In this document: positions 10,242-20,712 of the stretch, in pieces
Layout of the letters: each line of letters begins with the position of its first letter
Position numbering within the stretch: position 1 is the first letter of the stretch
NCBI GenBank assembly: GCA_000333855.2
Contig: CM007319.1
Location: forward strand, 1,211,878 to 1,275,877
From: Endotrypanum monterogeii
Taxonomy: Eukaryota > Euglenozoa > Kinetoplastea > Trypanosomatida > Trypanosomatidae
Length of the DNA: 64,000 nt
Reading direction: 5' to 3'
The notes under the pieces: model-generated
Seen by the model: the letters and a program-made list of their open reading frames with translations, nothing else
What the model was told of the DNA's origin: nothing
The model's database searches: none
Translations under genes and position numbers: made by a program

Positions 10242-10808
10242 TTACTGCTCCAACGTCTTCGTGGTCAGACCCTTGAAGGACGCCACCGGCACGTTAGAGA
10301 TGACGGTGTAGAAGTGCTTGTGCTTGTTGCCCTCCGTCGTCTCCGACTTGCGCTGGATGCGCACGCGCACGCGGCCAGGGACACCCTTCACACCCTTGTG
10401 CCAAATGTACGTGTTCAGCGACGCATCGATGCGGTTATCCTTCGTCTTCATCAGACGGCCCACAAATGTCTTGATGCGCTTGATCGCCAGAGGAGCGCGC
10501 TTCGCGAAGGTCTTCTTCTTCAGCAGCTTCGACAGATGGATCGTCGCCTCCATGGTCACGGCGTCCGGCTTGCGGCCAGTGCGCTTGCGCAGGGAAGCGC
10601 GAGTCGCACCGCGCACGCGCGAGTTCTTCGCCGTGTTACCGACGCCGTGGAACTTCTTGCGCTTCTCCTCGTCCATCTTCGCGATCACACGCTTCCAGCG
10701 CTTGTCATCGCGATTCTTGCGGCTCTCCACGACCTTCTTGCGGGCATCGATGATGGCAGCCTTCTTCTCCTTGCCGAGCACCTTGCCCTTCAAACCAGCG
10801 CGTGTCAT
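10242..10808 (-). CDS. RPL31: 60S ribosomal protein L31e, downstream copy
   Basis: A 188-residue eL31 protein of the large ribosomal subunit. The L31e domain occupies about residues 85-188 (KRAPLAIKRIKTFV, DNRIDASLNTYIWHKGVK, RVRVRIQRK, VPVASFKGLTT). It is preceded by a very basic extension of about 84 residues that is absent from yeast and mammalian L31. The open frame continues upstream to 11981 by chance. The ATG at 10806-10808 is chosen because the protein is then identical to the other copy and all sequence similarity between the copies stops there. It is the second of a tandem pair 1780 bp apart, and its CDS differs from the other copy by one synonymous base (position 10281). Confidence 0.95.
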   Translation of the reverse strand: MTRAGLKGKVLGKEKKAAIIDARKKVVESRKNRDDKRWKRVIAKMDEEKRKKFHGVGNTAKNSRVRGATRASLRKRTGRKPDAVTMEATIHLSKLLKKKTFAKRAPLAIKRIKTFVGRLMKTKDNRIDASLNTYIWHKGVKGVPGRVRVRIQRKSETTEGNKHKHFYTVISNVPVASFKGLTTKTLEQ

Positions 10809-12021
10809 GACTGAATCACAGACAGCTATGTTGCTATCAGAAGAAACATTTTTTTTTAGGTTCGTTAGAACATAAAAGTATGAATCAAGCGTGTGTTGCG
10901 AAAGAATCGAGTGAGCGTCAAGATGTGTCGTGAAAAGATATTTTATTACGCAAACATGAGAGTGGATCAAGGCAGCGCGAGCGCACAGACAGTGGTACAC
11001 ACACACACACACACACGTGGAAAAGGATCGGCAATAAGTGGCATCAGAGAAAGAGGAAAAGAAGGTAAAAAAAAAGGATGATAAAAAGAGTCGAATAAAG
11101 AGAGAACGACAACGAAGGTAGTTGACGGGTTGAAAGCAGTGCCAAGCGCAAGAAAAATTCGCACTGGTAGGCAGTGGGGGCGCGTACTTCGACGCTTTCC
11201 TCCGAAACACTGACCACTGCAGGCGAAACAGCTTCGAAAAGCTGTGGCACGCGGTGATTCTCCGGCCACTAGGCTTCCCCACTTGTATGGCAAGACGACC
11301 AGCCCTCTCGCTTCTTGATAACCAACGTGAGGGTGGACACTGTCTTTGGGGTGCACGTCTACCCTCACCTGGCCAAGGTAACAAGAGAAGATAGGAAGGT
11401 GCATAGGGGGGGGGGAGGGCTATGCCGACTCTAACACTGGCCCCCGCTCCTACGCCGTCACTTGCCGATGTGAACGTGTTCCAAAAACATATCTTTTCGA
11501 TTTTTCTTTTCTTTTGGGGGAGGGGCGGGGGTAGGAGGCATTTGAAACAGTAGGGATTATGCAGATGAATTGAGCCACAAGTCACGTACCTTATGCATAT
11601 ACACCATGCATGCACAAATGCATCTGCGTCTGTGTGTGTGGGTGTGGGTGGGTGTGTACAGCATGCGTGCGGGAAGAAATAAATCGAGATAGCTTCGACA
11701 GGCACAGTGGTGTTTTCCAAGTAACCACACCCGCGCATGGACACGCATACAGAAACATCTCGGGTGAAGACACCGCCGTAGAGAGACGACTTGGCTAGGA
11801 GCACTGTAAGGAAACGTGCGAAGGTGAGACATAGGAGGAAGTGGGGGAGAGGGTGCAATACAATATCACCTCTCCTCATCCCGTATTCCCACCTCCTCAC
11901 TTCCCCCCCCCAAAAAAAAAAACATGGAAAATTAGAAAAAGAAAAAAGAAACGAAACAGGACTCAGAACGAAACCAGGCACACCAAACGCATCTAAGGAG
12001 GCTTAGAAAAGAAGCACACAC
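10809..12021. other. Spacer between the tandem L31e genes
   Basis: 1.2 kb of sequence unlike the spacers flanking the pair. It contains short (CA)n at 10999-11016, G runs near 11406-11417 and 11517-11531, and TG-rich sequence at 11631-11657. It must hold the poly(A) site of the upstream copy and the splice acceptor of the downstream one. No further gene is seen. Confidence 0.6.
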
Positions 12022-12588
12022 TTACTGCTCCAACGTCTTCGTGGTCAGACCCTTGAAGGATGCCACCGGCACGTTAGAGATGACGGTGTAGAAGTGCTTG
12101 TGCTTGTTGCCCTCCGTCGTCTCCGACTTGCGCTGGATGCGCACGCGCACGCGGCCAGGGACACCCTTCACACCCTTGTGCCAAATGTACGTGTTCAGCG
12201 ACGCATCGATGCGGTTATCCTTCGTCTTCATCAGACGGCCCACAAATGTCTTGATGCGCTTGATCGCCAGAGGAGCGCGCTTCGCGAAGGTCTTCTTCTT
12301 CAGCAGCTTCGACAGATGGATCGTCGCCTCCATGGTCACGGCGTCCGGCTTGCGGCCAGTGCGCTTGCGCAGGGAAGCGCGAGTCGCACCGCGCACGCGC
12401 GAGTTCTTCGCCGTGTTACCGACGCCGTGGAACTTCTTGCGCTTCTCCTCGTCCATCTTCGCGATCACACGCTTCCAGCGCTTGTCATCGCGATTCTTGC
12501 GGCTCTCCACGACCTTCTTGCGGGCATCGATGATGGCAGCCTTCTTCTCCTTGCCGAGCACCTTGCCCTTCAAACCAGCGCGTGTCAT
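12022..12588 (-). CDS. RPL31: 60S ribosomal protein L31e, upstream copy
   Basis: A 188-residue eL31, identical in protein sequence to the copy at 10242-10808. The ATG is at 12586-12588 and the TAA at 12022-12024. The only nucleotide difference in 567 bases is T instead of C at 12061, a synonymous alanine codon change. Similarity continues for only about 13 bases past the stop and ends at the start codon. Duplicated ribosomal protein genes are common in trypanosomatids, where gene dosage compensates for the lack of promoter-level control. The differing UTRs could give the copies different mRNA stability or translation. Confidence 0.95.
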   Translation of the reverse strand: MTRAGLKGKVLGKEKKAAIIDARKKVVESRKNRDDKRWKRVIAKMDEEKRKKFHGVGNTAKNSRVRGATRASLRKRTGRKPDAVTMEATIHLSKLLKKKTFAKRAPLAIKRIKTFVGRLMKTKDNRIDASLNTYIWHKGVKGVPGRVRVRIQRKSETTEGNKHKHFYTVISNVPVASFKGLTTKTLEQ

Positions 12589-13175
12589 TGCCAAGAAGTT
12601 ACGTAATGGCCAGATTTCTTTTTTTTTTTTGCAGCAGCAGCGGGTTTGTGTACGTGTGTGTGTGTGTGTGTGTTTTGTTTTGAGTAAAAAGAAGATATTA
12701 TACGCATAAAAATAGTCGTTCAAATGTTTAAGAGAAGGGAGACCCGAAACACATGATTCGCAAAAAGAAGAAGAGGGTAGGGGAGGAGAGGGGAGGGTGT
12801 AGCATGATCCAAGGGCGTAGAAGGGTACGCACTGTAAGAAAACAATTCCATGAGCAGCTCTCCGAACTGCATTGGCGATATGGTTTGACAGGGAATTTCC
12901 CTCTGTTCCCCAAGAGATCAGGGAAAATCGAAGAAACTTGCTCATCAAAACATTATTCAGAGCCCTGCACCGCACGGATATGCACTCACTATCCCACCGA
13001 AAACCCGTGGCTCGCCTTAGCCGTTAAGGTAAAGTGCAGAGCTCTAGGGGGAAGGAAAATGAGTCGAAGAGAGAAGTGAAACGCGAGAAAGGCGAGAAAA
13101 AAAAGAGGGGAAAGGGAGGCTAGGGGGTCACAAAAACCATCATTTACATCACATAGGTTACCAGAAAGTATGCAC

Positions 13176-13215
<40 letters not shown>

Positions 13216-13406
13216 ACAGCCGGTAGAGGACGACAAGCCAAAAAAAAAAATGACAATGGATCGGTATGATGTGTGTATGCGTGCATTTTTTTTTTTCTTA
13301 GCCTGGACGCCAAACAACTCGGATAAACACAGATTCGTTTCTCGAGGGGGGCTGCTCTTTGCCCACCTCCCGCCGAGTCCTCAAGCGCGTTTCTCACTCG
13401 TATCAT
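12589..13406. other. Intergenic spacer with (AT)n tract
   Basis: This spacer holds (TG)n at 12655-12673, a purine-rich stretch at 12765-12800 (a strong pyrimidine tract on the transcribed strand and a candidate trans-splice signal for the L31e gene), and (AT)n at 13179-13211. No gene was recognised. Confidence 0.65.
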
Positions 13407-15269
13407 CTACAACAGTTTTCCAGAACTCTTAACGAGTCCAAGCACTTGAGTAATGTCATATCGTTCCACTCTCCCGTCAAATCCGGCCATCAACACATAC
13501 TGGTGCACCGAGAAGAGTCTGGTAGGTGCATCCGTGGAAGCAGTACCAGCCGTAACGCCACCGTTAGCATCACTCGTTGATTTGGATTTTAGTGGGGGCA
13601 AACGCGCCACATCACACCAAACACAAGCAACCATGGAAACAAATCCAGGACCTTGGCGATGCAGCACATTATGTTTGCGAGTACTGACATACTCTACTAC
13701 CCCGCTGTCGGACCAAACAATAAGCTCCAACGGCGATATATGCGTGGTCCGTGGTGGTAGATGGACTCCGGCGTGCCGACGGAGATGTGACGGGAGCGCT
13801 ACTGCGGCCTTCGACTTTGCCACGCCTGTCTCTTTTTTCAACTGCTGCCGCAACTCTTTATTGGACCTTGTTGCATTGTGCCCCTCCTTGGAAAGCTGAG
13901 ACACGCTGGTGTGAAGTGTTGAGACGGCACAGAGATTCCAAACCCACACACCCGGTCTGAAAAGAAGTATTTTTTTCAGCAAGAGCAGAAAAGGGACTTC
14001 ATGTCGAACTGATCCCCACAATAACACCTCTCCTGTTGCGTGACCCGAGTAGAGATACGAGTTGGTGCTGCGGTCTGTGAGATCCCGACTCGCCGCCAGG
14101 CATGTGACACGGCGTGCATCGTATCTCAACTCGCTCGGACCCAGAAGGGTGCGCTTGGCATCCTGACTCTGCTGCTGCTCCTGAAGCTCTGCAAACGCTT
14201 TTTTCGCGCCTTGCAGAATAGCACCACAACCTTCCTCCAGCACAGCGGCGGCTTCTGGTGATATCCAGATAGGCATCTCGCGCAAATACTCATAAGGATC
14301 ATCACAGGCTGCCACAGCTGCGGCGTCTTCCCCGCATGAAGCCTTATCGCTCGAAGGATTGCACCGTCTGCAGTTGTAGAGAAAGGTGTCGAAGATGCAA
14401 CCGTGTTGGTATACCGGCTCATGCACTGTTGTGGGGTTATCGCGAGCGTCGGCTTCTACATCGGCTTCACCGCTGGGGTAGAGCATCGAATCATGATACG
14501 CCCATGTTTCACAGTTCCACGTGCTAAGAGTGCCCTCCTCCTGCCCAATTACAAGCAGTGGACATAATAGAGATGCGGAGGGCGGGATGTAAGTCACAGC
14601 CGTGATAAGGCATGAGTGATTGAGGCGACGCAACAAGACTAGCTTTGACGACAACGCAGTGACACGTAGGACAAACAAATCACGCAGGGAAGCAGCGCAG
14701 CAAAGGGAAACATCGCAATCGATTCCTCCCGGCGCCGACGGGTGTCGGCACTGATTAGCGTGGGGTTCATCTCCCGACGAAACCTTGTCGCTTTCCGAGA
14801 TGAACGTCTCGGGGATGAGCCTGAGCGCTGTGATGGCAGCGTTGCAAAGTCTGGAGGCACTTTGCATGCGATATGTCATAGGACACCAAACTGACACCAC
14901 ACCATCCTCTCCGGCGGATAGCACCCAGCGTATGTCGTGGTCACCAACCAGCTTGGAGTCAGGGGCGACAGAAGCTGACTCGTCAGATGTCGCCTCTGGT
15001 GAACTTTTCGCCTGGGCAGACGGTGGTGGAATCGTGAAGGACGCCGCCGAGTTCAAAAGCGGAAAGCATCGAGCGGCATTGACACGACAAGGGTGACGCA
15101 GTCGTGCCAGCACACTCTGCTCGTGTGTACTCCAGATAACTATATCCCCACTGCTGCACGCCGCATAGATGCGCCCGCCGTGTGGATCGACATCGATATC
15201 GTTTACAGAATCATTACTGCCGGAGTAGGCACAGCGAAAAGTGTCGAACGCGGTGGGAATGCAGCTCAT
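13407..15269 (-). CDS. WD40-repeat protein
   Basis: A 620-residue protein with several degenerate WD40 repeats, so probably a beta-propeller scaffold. Recognisable blades include GGRIYAACSSGDIVIWS (about residues 31-47), WVLSAGEDGVVSVW (about 114-127), LLVIGQEEGTLSTWNCETW (about 245-263), YLYSGHATGEVLLWGS (about 415-430), LIVWSDSGVVEYVSTR (about 532-547) and YVLMAGFDGRVERYD (about 594-608). Low-complexity inserts separate the blades. The spacing suggests one seven-bladed propeller with long insertions. There is no signal peptide, membrane segment or extra enzymatic domain. I cannot place it in a named WD family. The ATG at 15267-15269 starts just before the first blade. Confidence 0.9.
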   Translation of the reverse strand: MSCIPTAFDTFRCAYSGSNDSVNDIDVDPHGGRIYAACSSGDIVIWSTHEQSVLARLRHPCRVNAARCFPLLNSAASFTIPPPSAQAKSSPEATSDESASVAPDSKLVGDHDIRWVLSAGEDGVVSVWCPMTYRMQSASRLCNAAITALRLIPETFISESDKVSSGDEPHANQCRHPSAPGGIDCDVSLCCAASLRDLFVLRVTALSSKLVLLRRLNHSCLITAVTYIPPSASLLCPLLVIGQEEGTLSTWNCETWAYHDSMLYPSGEADVEADARDNPTTVHEPVYQHGCIFDTFLYNCRRCNPSSDKASCGEDAAAVAACDDPYEYLREMPIWISPEAAAVLEEGCGAILQGAKKAFAELQEQQQSQDAKRTLLGPSELRYDARRVTCLAASRDLTDRSTNSYLYSGHATGEVLLWGSVRHEVPFLLLLKKILLFRPGVWVWNLCAVSTLHTSVSQLSKEGHNATRSNKELRQQLKKETGVAKSKAAVALPSHLRRHAGVHLPPRTTHISPLELIVWSDSGVVEYVSTRKHNVLHRQGPGFVSMVACVWCDVARLPPLKSKSTSDANGGVTAGTASTDAPTRLFSVHQYVLMAGFDGRVERYDITQVLGLVKSSGKLL

Positions 15270-17831
15270 AACTGCAGGTATGTAAACGAAGAGAGGGGAA
15301 CATAATGAGGGACATTGAATACAAACGAAAATATCCTTGTGAGAACCTGGTTATTTGTTTCCACGGGAGTCACCTACCCGTCAGCTCTCCTGTAATTGTT
15401 TAGATCTACACTGGTGCAACGACGCAGGACCATGTACGGGAGAGGAAACAAAAAAAAAAATGCAAAAATCACATGAGCTCCTTTCACATTGCAACCGTTC
15501 GCTTACCGTCGGATCCTTCTTTACCTCGGTCCATACGAGTGTGTCGCTTGCGCAGTACGCAGTCGCACACAGAGCGATAGAATAGATGTACTTTTTTTTT
15601 CCCCCCGAGAGGAAGGGTTTGGGCCAATATCCAGAAGGCCACCGACTTTGAGAGAATTTTTTCGTCGTGGTCTAAGTGCGTAAAAGACAAAGCAGTGCAA
15701 AGCCAATTATTAGAAAAAAGAAAATGCAAAGGATGGTCGAGGAGGAGGAAGAGCGATGAGCGGCAAGGCAGCGGTGTGAAAGTAAAAGACTGGTGAAGAT
15801 AGGGGTGAACCATTCGCAGCGGGGGAAGGGGGGAGAAATCTCTACGCCGCCACGTGACGCGAACGAAAATGCAGGTGAGAAGGCTCATCACTCAGTGAAG
15901 CCACCGACACAGCGCGACACGGCGTCCGTCTGCTTTGAAGTGTGCGTGCGTGCGAGGTGGCGAACATGGGGCCTCATAGGGGAAGGAGGGACAATGAGGC
16001 GGTTCCGCAAGCGTACCGATTTTCTTTTTTCTGAAGGTGCACGATTCCCGCACACATACACACACACACGGACAGAGGGGGATCGCTACTTTTTTTTTTT
16101 CACTCTGCCCTGCCTTCATGAAAATCTTTTCCGCATTGCAACTCTTTGAATTTCACGCTAAACAGGAAGAAGCAAACCGTAAAGCAAAACGAGCCGTAGA
16201 AGCGGAAACACACATGCACACGCACAGACACACAGACCGAGGACCACGACGCATGCGTGTGGAAAACAAAAAAAAATGCAGAGAAAGAAACGCCAAGAAA
16301 TTGAGCAAAAAGGGAAAGAAAAAAAGGGGGACCGGCCATGAGATCATTAATCAATGCGCACCAAACACACACAGTCACAAACACTCAGAGGGCAAGAGGG
16401 GGAAGAAAATCATGGACAATGGAAACGAGAATCAAGATAGTAGTCGTAACTTTCCCGTCCTCTCGTCAGAGCTGTTCCTCTTGCTGCCGTGGCGCTGTCC
16501 CGCCCGCCCGCCCGCCCTCCTTCCTCCCCTTGTAGGGGTACGAGCGCTTATGTAATGAAGCAAGAACACCTAAAATGCAAGCAGCGTGGCGAACACAGAT
16601 ACATGAATATGCGTCATACGGAGAGAGATGCGCGTAACCGAGCGAAAAATACATGACTCGAGAAAGATGAGTTGAGCGTAAAGACAAAGTTGACACCGAC
16701 GGACTGGTAGAAACCGAGGGGGGGGGGGTGAGATCAACATCAGCTGTCTTTGTCCTCTTAAATCGGCGCGAAAGAAAAATAAAAGGCACATAAACAGAAA
16801 GAAAGTAAAAAGGCAAGCGACACACACACACACACACACACAAAACAAAAAAAAAAAATCAAAAGCATGCAAACCTCTAGTGGGACGAAAGAAGAGCGAT
16901 TCGTCTCTATTCTACAAAGTGCACAACCATAAATTATCAAAAATAGAAAGAAGAATTTTCTTTCAAAAAAGAGAAGGGGAAGTATGCGAACAGACAACGG
17001 ACGAGGGTAAGCGAGGATACCACTGCCTCATCCGTGGGCGTTTGTTATTCCGAATCCCTACGCAGATTTTTTTTTAAATCCCGTCTTGACTCTGGGAGCA
17101 CAGTCTCTTCCTGGAAGTTCTGTGCATAATACTACTCTGAAGGTGTAACAATGGCACTTGAGAATTTCAGATCATTTTTGACCGAATGCGTCCAGGAATA
17201 CGAAGTAGGTTTACAAATCCGGTGGCCAATGACTGCGTCACTATATATACACACACACATACATACATAAATATATATGGGGGGGATATTTTTTTTTTTT
17301 TTGGGAGGGGGGGGGTGGAGTGTTGTTGTGATTCGTTTTGCCCACCCCCCTCCTCCTTCACGCATCCTAAGCCGGGGAACCCATCGGCAGAAGAAAACAA
17401 ATGACCTACAGAGACATCAGCCAGAGACCACTTCATCTTTGTCAATGATTTTTTCGTTGGGCTGTTGACATGCGGTTATTCTTTTTTCACTTGCTTCAAG
17501 CCAACATGCTCGACTGAATGGGCCATTGGTCATCAGCATCGCCGCGACACACAGAACTAGCCTGAGATGTGAAGTAGATGGGGCGGACCTGCACGCTTTG
17601 CGTGTCACTTGAAGGATGTTTCTTCTCAAACACCAGGCCTTTGAGAACAGGGAAAGGAGAAGAAGAAGGAGAAGGAGGAGGGATTCCTTCCATTGTTTAT
17701 TTCTGGATTGGCGCTTGACACATTATGACTCACACACACACACACACAGATCTACACTTCTTGGAGAAGATGACTACACGTCAGTGAAAATATTCTCCCC
17801 TCCCCCCTTCCCCCCTTGCCATCGCCATCGC
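15270..17831. other. 2.6 kb intergenic spacer, no gene seen
   Basis: This spacer lies between CFAP410 and the WD40 gene. It has many short CA/TG and homopolymer tracts, for example (CA)n at 16820-16843 and an ATAC/TATA patch at 17241-17279 followed by G runs. Open frames here are low-complexity and lack coding character. Confidence 0.6.
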
Positions 17832-18743
17832 CTAGAACCTGTCGAGTGAGTCGATAAACCGACGCACATCGTCCAGCGCCCCGGAAGACAGCTCTGAGCA
17901 CAGAACTTTTACAGCCTGTACTACGCCTTCCTCCGATGGCCCAACCGGGTACGATGAAACGATCTTACAGTCGTCGATGGGCAGGGCACGTCCGGAAGGG
18001 TCGGTGTTAGGGCGACGAGGCTCAGCGCCACGACGCACATCCTGGTGCATCGAGGCTGATGGCGCCTTGCCAGTGGGGAGAACGCTGCCAACAGAAGAGT
18101 CAGAACGGCCGTTGTACACACTACTAAAACCGCCGCCATTAACACTATGAAGGACTTCTTTAGGGTGCGCCGCGTGGCGACCTGACACGGACGCAGTAGC
18201 GCCGCCGTTGTTCGCGTACATCGTCTGTGCCCGTGCCTGTGCCTTACGCTCTTGTATCGTCGGAGGCGCGATGCCCTCCATCGGCTGCGCGTATTTCGAC
18301 GGCGGTGGCGCGAAACTCAAAAGTTGTGGAAACACTGCGAGGGCGCTATCGCGCTCTGTGTCTGTGATATCGCGGTCATCGAGGCGCTCGAGCGATGGAA
18401 TGGCCGCCACAACAAACCGTCGGTAGTTAGGGTCACGGCTGATGGGATTGTCGGAAAGATTGAGTACCTCTAAGCACGGGAGTCGAGAAAGGTGCAGCAC
18501 CTGGTTGATGTCGCTAATATGGTTCTTGCGCAAATGAACCTCTCCCAATCGGCGGCAATTCGACAAGGCACCGAGGTCTGAAATTTCGTTTAGCGACATA
18601 GACAGAACCTCCAAGGCCGTTGCCTGCCGCAGCACGCCAATATCTTGGATCTGCGAAGCGCATACATTGAGTTTCCGAACACGGCGAATATCATCTATTT
18701 TCGACTTCTGGAGCACCAGGTTTAGGGTAAGAACACCGGCCAT
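17832..18743 (-). CDS. CFAP410: CFAP410 (C21orf2) leucine-rich-repeat ciliary protein
   Basis: A 303-residue homologue of CFAP410/C21orf2, a basal-body and cilium protein. The N-terminal third is a compact LRR domain: [42 protein letters not shown] and [12 protein letters not shown] mark successive repeats at residues 22-100. They end in a capping motif ([19 protein letters not shown], about 105-125), all closely patterned on the human protein. A disordered 140-residue linker follows. The last 33 residues ([19 protein letters not shown] and onward) form an amphipathic helical tail that matches the C-terminal oligomerisation module described for CFAP410. In a flagellate it should act at the basal body or axoneme. 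The ATG is at 18741-18743. Confidence comes from domain order plus the conserved tail. Confidence 0.92.
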   Translation of the reverse strand: MAGVLTLNLVLQKSKIDDIRRVRKLNVCASQIQDIGVLRQATALEVLSMSLNEISDLGALSNCRRLGEVHLRKNHISDINQVLHLSRLPCLEVLNLSDNPISRDPNYRRFVVAAIPSLERLDDRDITDTERDSALAVFPQLLSFAPPPSKYAQPMEGIAPPTIQERKAQARAQTMYANNGGATASVSGRHAAHPKEVLHSVNGGGFSSVYNGRSDSSVGSVLPTGKAPSASMHQDVRRGAEPRRPNTDPSGRALPIDDCKIVSSYPVGPSEEGVVQAVKVLCSELSSGALDDVRRFIDSLDRF

Positions 18744-20067
18744 GATGCCGACCTCTCACGGAGAACGACCTTCGAGGTGACACAATCCGAAACACAGTCC
18801 AAAATATATATGAAAAAGAGAAAAATTACGCAATTGGCGAATGGCAAAGGAAAAGCAAAACAAAACAGTAAAAAAAGAGGAAAAAAAGGAGGAAAAAAAA
18901 GGGCGGGTGGGTGGGGTGGGAAAATAAGGGGGAGGGGGGGTACTTTCTAACGTAAAGAAGACACTGGGTGAAAGGACAAAATTAAAGGAGAGGGAAGCCT
19001 GCGCTCGCACATGCGCAGCCGTGTGAAAGTGTGTGTATTTGTGAATAGAAAAGAAAGGTGGGGTGTATGCACGATCTGTGACAGTCGCTTGCTTCCAACT
19101 AATTTTCGACGATGTATTTACTTTGTTTTTTTCTTTCTGTTTGTAGTTTCTTTTTTATTTTGGCGGAATAGAATAAGAGAAAATGGTTGGAGAGAATAGC
19201 ATAGAGAGTCGGTGATGTGTGCGCATGTGAAATGAGGGGGGGGGAATATTGATGTTTGATTTTTTCATTGTTGTTTTGAGAGGGACCCACAAAAAAAAAA
19301 TGAAAAAGGGGGAAGGGGGAAGGGGGAGGGGAGAATAGTTCCTGCGAGGAGAGAGATCGAGAAGTGAAAAAACACATTTGATTCAAGCATGCAAGATGAA
19401 GGCCAGTTACCACAAAGGCGCTACATCAAGCAATGTGGAATTCACCGAAAGACCCCCCCCACAAAAAAAAAGAAGATAAGTTCGAGAGTGGGCACAAACT
19501 TTCCTCGATGAGCCGGCGCTGCCTCGCTGGTGAAGCAAAGAGGCAGAGGGGAAAAACTCCTCGATATACTCCCACGAGCAGTCATCTGCATCTAAATCAT
19601 TGATGCCGTTTCCCTTCGGATGATTGGGGGAGGAGGGGCCTGAGATGAGGCATGGAGAAAGCAATGTGCCGAGGCATATGGAGAGACGGGGAAGCAGAGG
19701 GGGGAGCTGGACCCTTCAGACGCACAGAGCAGTCAGGAAACACTACGCCCACTTCCAATTTGTTGTTCCTGTACCCAGCAAACAGTCAAAGCAGCCTCCT
19801 AAAGACTTCAATACGCCCCCCCACCCACACACACACACAAAGACACCCAGTGAGCGTGCGTGACGATAGAAACGGGGAAAAAAACCAAGGTGATTCGCTC
19901 GTTATAAAACAGACGCGTTTCACTTCGCCTGCGCGCTGTAGACGTATGCCTCGCTGCGAGTATCAGCCGCACCCCAAGCGGGGACGGTGAGATGACCACT
20001 GAAACGCTCATGGTATCTATCAAGAAGAGCAGCACAGCACTGAAGACCTCACACTTTCCCAACGCTA
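18744..20067. other. Intergenic spacer between TRAPPC5 and CFAP410
   Basis: 1.3 kb rich in purine runs on the plus strand (18851-18960, 19290-19340), hence pyrimidine tracts upstream of CFAP410 on the transcribed strand, consistent with trans-splicing signals. No gene was seen. Confidence 0.6.
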
Positions 20068-20712
20068 TCAGGTTCGCATCCTCCGCTCTCGATCCCATAC
20101 ATGCTTTGCAAATGCAATAACAAAAAGCGACTGATGAGGCTTACCGGGCCCTGGCTGATGATACGTCTGCACCTCCGACTCGAAGCCCATTGACTGCAAT
20201 GCCCCTTGGATAATGCCGCCCATGAAACTGGCATAATTCACGTTCCAACTACCTCCGCTGTCGATGTAGTCGGGAGACGGGTGAACATGGCGGAGCACGA
20301 TAGGATCGCTGTCGAAAAGAAAGAAACGATCTGAGTTGCCCTCACGCTGAATTTCGCTAGCCGCACGGCCAAACCAGCGAGCCCACAATTTCTCCTGCAG
20401 CAGCTTCAGCACTGCATCGATGGTTAAAGGGCGCCGTTGCAGTTCGAGGGAATCTCGGACAGAAGACAACATGATTAGACGGGTGCCGACATGCGCACCA
20501 AGCGAAGTCAAGCGAGCCTCCACCTCTTCCACATTCCTCACTTTCGTGGGAAACGTGTACGCCCGTACACAGAGCTCTGAGAACAAAAAACTAAACGCCG
20601 AGAGGGCCACCTGAGTGTGCTCGCTGGAAGGAAAATCTGCTACCGTCCCGCCCCTCTCAGCTACAACTTTGCCTGTGGCAATGGTTCGCGAACGCATGTC
20701 TCCTTTCACCAT
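20068..20712 (-). CDS. TRAPPC5: TRAPP complex subunit 5 (Trs31)
   Basis: A 214-residue Bet3-like subunit of the TRAPP tethering/Rab-GEF complex, acting in ER-Golgi and Golgi traffic. Diagnostic segments are VALSAFSFLFSELC (the helix that opens the TRAPPC5 fold), VEARLTSLGAHVGTRL, LLQEKLWARWFGRAA, and the later NVNYASFMGGIIQGALQSMGF with GFES and LFVIAFA near the C-terminus, in the family order. The N-terminal 30 residues are an extension beyond the domain. The frame is open to 20745, but that first codon is GTG. The ATG at 20710-20712 is used, and a second ATG five codons later is the alternative. Length is close to that of human TRAPPC5 (about 190). Confidence 0.93.
   Translation of the reverse strand: MVKGDMRSRTIATGKVVAERGGTVADFPSSEHTQVALSAFSFLFSELCVRAYTFPTKVRNVEEVEARLTSLGAHVGTRLIMLSSVRDSLELQRRPLTIDAVLKLLQEKLWARWFGRAASEIQREGNSDRFFLFDSDPIVLRHVHPSPDYIDSGGSWNVNYASFMGGIIQGALQSMGFESEVQTYHQPGPGKPHQSLFVIAFAKHVWDRERRMRT

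Noticed and set aside
10809..11981. Large N-terminal extension of the L31e frame (579 residues in total)
   Set aside because: The upstream part is simple-sequence and cysteine-rich, is absent from the second copy, and similarity between copies starts precisely at the internal ATG.
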